DNA of 17,970 nucleotides. Origin: an uncultured Kangiella sp. (GTDB lineage: Bacteria; Pseudomonadota; Gammaproteobacteria; Enterobacterales; DSM-103792). The position numbers were made by a program, and so were the translations under genes. Each line of letters opens with the position of its first letter. Position 1 is the stretch's first letter. Positions 15,362 through 17,970 of the stretch are shown in pieces. Where the stretch lies: assembly GCA_946481205.1 (NCBI GenBank), contig CAMLNB010000052.1, positions 1 to 17,970 on the forward strand. The letters are read 5' to 3'. The notes beneath the pieces were generated by a model. It saw only the letters and a list, made by a program, of their open reading frames with translations. It did not search any database and had not been told where the DNA came from.

Positions 15362-16249
15362 ATGGGCACTCGTACCCTTACCTTTATTCTGCTGATCGTT
15401 GTCACGTTGATCGCTGCCTCCAGCATGCTGTTCGTGGTCGATCAGCGTGAAACGGCGCTGGTGCTGGCGTTTGGTGAAGTCAAACGCGATGCCGAAGGCA
15501 ATCCGGTGGTTTACTCGCCCGGTCTGCATTTCCGTACGCCATTCGTCGATACCGTGCGCCGGATTGACTCGCGCGTGCAGAACCTCGAAGGCCAGCCGGA
15601 CCGAATCGTTACGCTGGAAAAGAAAGACGTGATCGTCGATTCCTTCGTCAAATGGAAAGTTGCCGACGTCGCCCGCTTCTACTTGTCGACCAACGGCGAT
15701 CTGCGCCGCGCCGATGAGCTGCTGGAGCGCAAAGTCGACTCGGGTATTCGCGAAGAGTTCGGCAAGCGTGCCGTTCGTGATCTGGTCTCCAAGGATCGCG
15801 AAGAGACCATGGGTTCCTTGCTGCAGGCGGTCAAGAAAGATGCCGCCGATCTGGGCGTCGAAATTGTCGATATCCGGATCAAGCAGATCAACCTGCCGGA
15901 GCAGGTGTCGGAGTCGGTGTTCCGCCAGATGCGCGCCGAGCGTCAGCAGAAAGCCACCGAACTGCGTTCGGATGGCGAGAAACGCGCCAATATCATCCGC
16001 TCGCAGACCGATGCCAACGTCAAGATCTTGTTGGCGCAGTCGGATCAGGAATCGCGCCGCATCCGTGGTGAAGGCGATGCGCTGGCTGCCAAGATCTACG
16101 CCGATGTCTATCAGCGTAATCCGGAGTTCTATTCCTTCCTGCGTTCGCTGGATGCCTACAAGGCGACCTTCAACAGCCAGCAGGATGTGATGGTGCTCAA
16201 TCCGGACAGCGATTTCTTCAAATACCTGAAGAACAAAAATGGCCGGTGA
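15362..16249 (+). CDS. hflC: FtsH protease modulator HflC
   Basis: HflC is the partner of HflK in the FtsH-regulating complex. The 295-residue protein has one N-terminal membrane helix (about 5-25, signal-anchor type), then the SPFH domain from about 26 (VVDQRETALVLAFGEV), with YSPGLHFRTPF and LEKKDVIVDSFVKWKV. The helical section that follows carries MRAERQQKATELRSDGEKRA. The C-terminal block RNPEFYSFLRSLDAYKATF is a signature of HflC. Gly-Arg is at the end and the length is normal. GGAG sits 10 bases before the ATG, rather far. A 13-bp hairpin follows its stop, before the DUF2065 gene. Confidence 0.97.
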   Translation: MGTRTLTFILLIVVTLIAASSMLFVVDQRETALVLAFGEVKRDAEGNPVVYSPGLHFRTPFVDTVRRIDSRVQNLEGQPDRIVTLEKKDVIVDSFVKWKVADVARFYLSTNGDLRRADELLERKVDSGIREEFGKRAVRDLVSKDREETMGSLLQAVKKDAADLGVEIVDIRIKQINLPEQVSESVFRQMRAERQQKATELRSDGEKRANIIRSQTDANVKILLAQSDQESRRIRGEGDALAAKIYADVYQRNPEFYSFLRSLDAYKATFNSQQDVMVLNPDSDFFKYLKNKNGR

Positions 16250-16256
16250 CCGAGCC

Positions 16257-16285
16257 GGGCAGCAAGCGCTTAGCGTTTGCTGCCC
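16257..16285 (+). terminator. Long hairpin downstream of hflC, without T-run
   Basis: GGGCAGCAAGCGC (16257-16269) pairs with GCGTTTGCTGCCC (16273-16285) through 13 positions, one of them a G-U, around a TTA loop. It begins 8 bases after the hflC stop and 34 bases before the DUF2065 ATG. No T-run follows, so it more likely protects the hflC 3' end, or divides expression in the operon, than acts as a full terminator. Confidence 0.6.
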
Positions 16286-16318
16286 ACGCTGCCACTTCTT
16301 CTGCTGTCATCCGCACTC

Positions 16319-16516
16319 ATGAACGTGTCATGGGGCGATCTGTTTACCGGGCTGGCGCTCATGCTGGTGCTTGAGGGCCTGCTGCCGTTCCTGAATCCCC
16401 GCCAATTCCGGCTCAGTCTGATCACGGCTGCGCAACTGCCTGACCGTGCGTTACGGCTATTGGGCCTGTGCTGTTTGCTGCTGGGCGTGCTGACATTGTA
16501 TTGGGCGCGTGCCTGA
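16319..16516 (+). CDS. DUF2065 small inner-membrane protein (YjeT-like)
   Basis: This 65-residue protein has two predicted membrane helices (about 8-22 and 42-62), joined by a short polar loop with NPRQFR and QLPDRALR. LALMLVLEGLLPFLNP at the N-terminus and the LPDxxLR motif match the DUF2065 family (E. coli YjeT, also 65 residues), whose function is unknown. The ATG at 16319 is preferred over an in-frame TTG at 16277, which would add 14 residues encoded by hairpin sequence. No good ribosome-binding site precedes it. Its place right after hflKC is the usual one for the family, suggesting a link to the HflKC-FtsH complex, but this is only inference. Usually purA or hisZ follows; here a CNNM gene does. 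Confidence 0.9.
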   Translation: MNVSWGDLFTGLALMLVLEGLLPFLNPRQFRLSLITAAQLPDRALRLLGLCCLLLGVLTLYWARA

Positions 16517-16562
16517 TGCGGACTTTCGTTAATCGTTGTTTCTCGACTGTGGACTGCTGGCT

Positions 16563-17864
16563 ATGGATTTGTTGATTATCGTCGCGCTGATTCTGTTGAA
16601 CGGCGTGTTCGCGATGTCGGAAATCGCGGTGGTGTCGTCGCGCAAGGTGCGCTTGCAACAGCGTGCCGAGGCCGGCAGTCATGGCGCGGCGGCGGCGTTG
16701 AAACTGGCCAACGAGCCAGGCCATTTCCTGTCCACGATCCAGGTCGGCATCACCACCATTGGCATCTTTTCCGGCGCGTTTGGCGAAGCAACCTTGGCCG
16801 CGCCACTGGAGCTGTGGCTGACCCAGTTTCCGTTGCTGACCGAATATGCTCGACCGATTTCGGTGGTGCTGGTGGTCATGCTAATCACCTATTTGTCGGT
16901 AGTACTCGGCGAGCTAGTGCCGAAGCGCTTGGCGCTGCACAACCCGGAAGGGCTCGCGACCATCTTTTCTCGGCCGCTGAATGCCCTCGGTCGTGTTGCC
17001 TCGCCGCTGGTCGCGCTGTTCAGCAAATCCAGTGAAATCTTGCTGCGTTTGCTCGGCTCAAAGCCGGACAGTGAAGCGCCTGTGACCGACGAAGAAATCA
17101 AGGTGCTGATGCAACAGGGCACTGCTGCTGGCGTGTTTGAATCCAGCGAAGGCGAGTTGGTCGCCAACGTGCTGCGCATGGATGATCTGAGTCTGAACCA
17201 GATCATGACGCCACGCGTCGATGTGCTCGCCATTGATATTGCCGAACCGCTTGAGCAGGTGCAGGCGCAAATTCTGGCCTGCAATTATTCTCGCTTGGTT
17301 GTCTGCCGTGACGGCATGGATCAGGTCATCGGCGTGGTTTACGCCAAAGATCTGCTCAATCAATTGTTGAGTGGTAAAACACTGGATGTGCAGGCCGATA
17401 TGCGCACCCCACTGTACGTGCCGGAAACGGTGGCACCGATGCAGCTGATGGCGCTGTTCAAACGCCATCGCGAAACCTTTGCTCTGGTTGTCGATGAATA
17501 CGGCGATCTGCAGGGTGTGGTGACCTTGGCCGATATCATGGAAGCGATCGTCGGTAACCTGCCGTCCGATGACACCAGCGAAGAAGCCGATATCGTCCGC
17601 CGCGAGGACGGTTCGCTGCTGGTCGACGGCCTGCTCGCTATCGACAAATTAAAAGAAGCCATCGGCTTGGCCGAATTGCCGGATGAAGAAAGCGGTGCCT
17701 ACCAAACCGTGTCTGGTCTGGTCATGACCACCCTGGGTCGGGTGCCGAAAACCGCCGACCATTTCGATTGGCAGGGTTACCGCTTTGAAGTGGTCGACAT
17801 GGACCGCAACCGGGTCGACAAGCTGCTGATCGTGCCGCCAGCGGCCGAGCGGCAGCCGGAGTAG
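16563..17864 (+). CDS. CNNM/CorC-type transporter: DUF21, two CBS, CorC_HlyC domain
   Basis: Proteins of this family (often named hemolysin-family or YfjD/YhdP/CorB-like) are linked to magnesium or cobalt export or homeostasis. The ATG at 16563 gives 433 residues; an in-frame TTG at 16536 would add nine in front of the first helix. The DUF21 membrane domain covers about 1-165: NGVFAMSEIAVVSSRKVRL (13-31), STIQVGITTIGIFSGAFGE (57-75) and TYLSVVLGELVPKRLAL (109-125). EEIKVLMQQGTAAGVFESSE leads into two CBS domains (about 215-270 and 280-330), the second with the VVDEYGDLQGVVTLADI signature. The CorC_HlyC domain spans about 343-425. The ion specificity cannot be read from sequence, and the old hemolysin name has no support. 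It lies 46 bases after DUF2065. Confidence 0.93.
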   Translation: MDLLIIVALILLNGVFAMSEIAVVSSRKVRLQQRAEAGSHGAAAALKLANEPGHFLSTIQVGITTIGIFSGAFGEATLAAPLELWLTQFPLLTEYARPISVVLVVMLITYLSVVLGELVPKRLALHNPEGLATIFSRPLNALGRVASPLVALFSKSSEILLRLLGSKPDSEAPVTDEEIKVLMQQGTAAGVFESSEGELVANVLRMDDLSLNQIMTPRVDVLAIDIAEPLEQVQAQILACNYSRLVVCRDGMDQVIGVVYAKDLLNQLLSGKTLDVQADMRTPLYVPETVAPMQLMALFKRHRETFALVVDEYGDLQGVVTLADIMEAIVGNLPSDDTSEEADIVRREDGSLLVDGLLAIDKLKEAIGLAELPDEESGAYQTVSGLVMTTLGRVPKTADHFDWQGYRFEVVDMDRNRVDKLLIVPPAAERQPE

Positions 17865-17885
17865 CCGCCATTTGTTCGTACGGCT

Positions 17886-17901
17886 GCGCCAGTATTGGCG
17901 C
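17886..17901. terminator. Small hairpin after the CNNM gene (weak terminator candidate)
   Basis: GCGCCA (17886-17891) and TGGCGC (17896-17901) form a perfect 6-bp stem with loop GTAT, 22 bases after the stop. There is no T-run. A second inverted repeat, CTGCCGG/CCGGCAG (17935-17964), with an A-run within its loop, follows and could belong to a gene beyond the window. The last 100 bases contain no ORF I can support. Confidence 0.35.
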
Positions 17902-17970
17902 GGTCTGGCATGCCGTCCCTTATTCCGGTCCGACCTGCCGGCTCAAAAAGCAGGCATCCGGCAGCAAGAA

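Noticed and set aside
17935..17964. CTGCCGG/CCGGCAG inverted repeat as an attachment site or terminator
   Set aside because: Seven-bp arms with a 16-base loop at the window edge, no T-run in the right place on the plus strand and no neighbouring integrase; too little to call.

Overview
The window is a stretch of ordinary, GC-rich chromosome from a flagellated, free-living gammaproteobacterium. The protein sequences of Orn, Hfq, HflX and RsgA read very close to the enteric and pseudomonad versions. From memory, the gene order motAB / rsgA / orn / nnr / tsaE / ami / mutL / miaA / hfq / hflX / hflK / hflC / DUF2065 is the one found in Pseudomonas. I cannot name a genus. I see no tRNA, rRNA, insertion sequence, CRISPR array or prophage gene.

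Layout. Positions 1-1678 hold the flagellar stator pair motA (5' end cut off by the window edge) and motB, closed by a strong bidirectional terminator at 1708-1745. Positions 1792-3873 are a minus-strand block: an OmpW-family outer-membrane barrel, the ribosome-assembly GTPase rsgA and a pterin-4a-carbinolamine dehydratase. The divergent region 3874-4074 contains a six-unit, 15-bp tandem repeat that runs into the orn ribosome-binding site. Positions 4075-8070 are co-directional: orn, nnr (bifunctional NAD(P)HX repair), tsaE (tRNA t6A synthesis) and an AmiB/AmiC-type cell-wall amidase with a LysM domain. A minus-strand HD-GYP gene (8113-9489) then separates the amidase from mutL. Positions 9596-16516 carry mutL, miaA, hfq, hflX, hflK, hflC and a small DUF2065 membrane protein. 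A CNNM/CorC-type transporter gene (16563-17864) closes the window.

Functional themes are housekeeping: tRNA modification (TsaE, MiaA), RNA turnover and regulation (Orn, Hfq), ribosome GTPases (RsgA, HflX), membrane proteolysis control (HflK/HflC), mismatch repair (MutL), metabolite repair (Nnr), cell separation (the amidase) and motility (MotA/MotB).

The parts that depart from expectation are the orn-upstream 15-bp repeats, with a minus-strand ORF that ends in an ATGA overlap with the dehydratase start; an HD-GYP protein lacking two conserved metal-site-region residues and inserted into a normally continuous gene cluster; a MutL whose C-terminal domain is shortened and lacks its usual signature; and several strong intergenic hairpins (after motB, hfq and hflC, and upstream of ompW). 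I found no clearly new multigene system. No intergenic gap exceeds about 220 bp.
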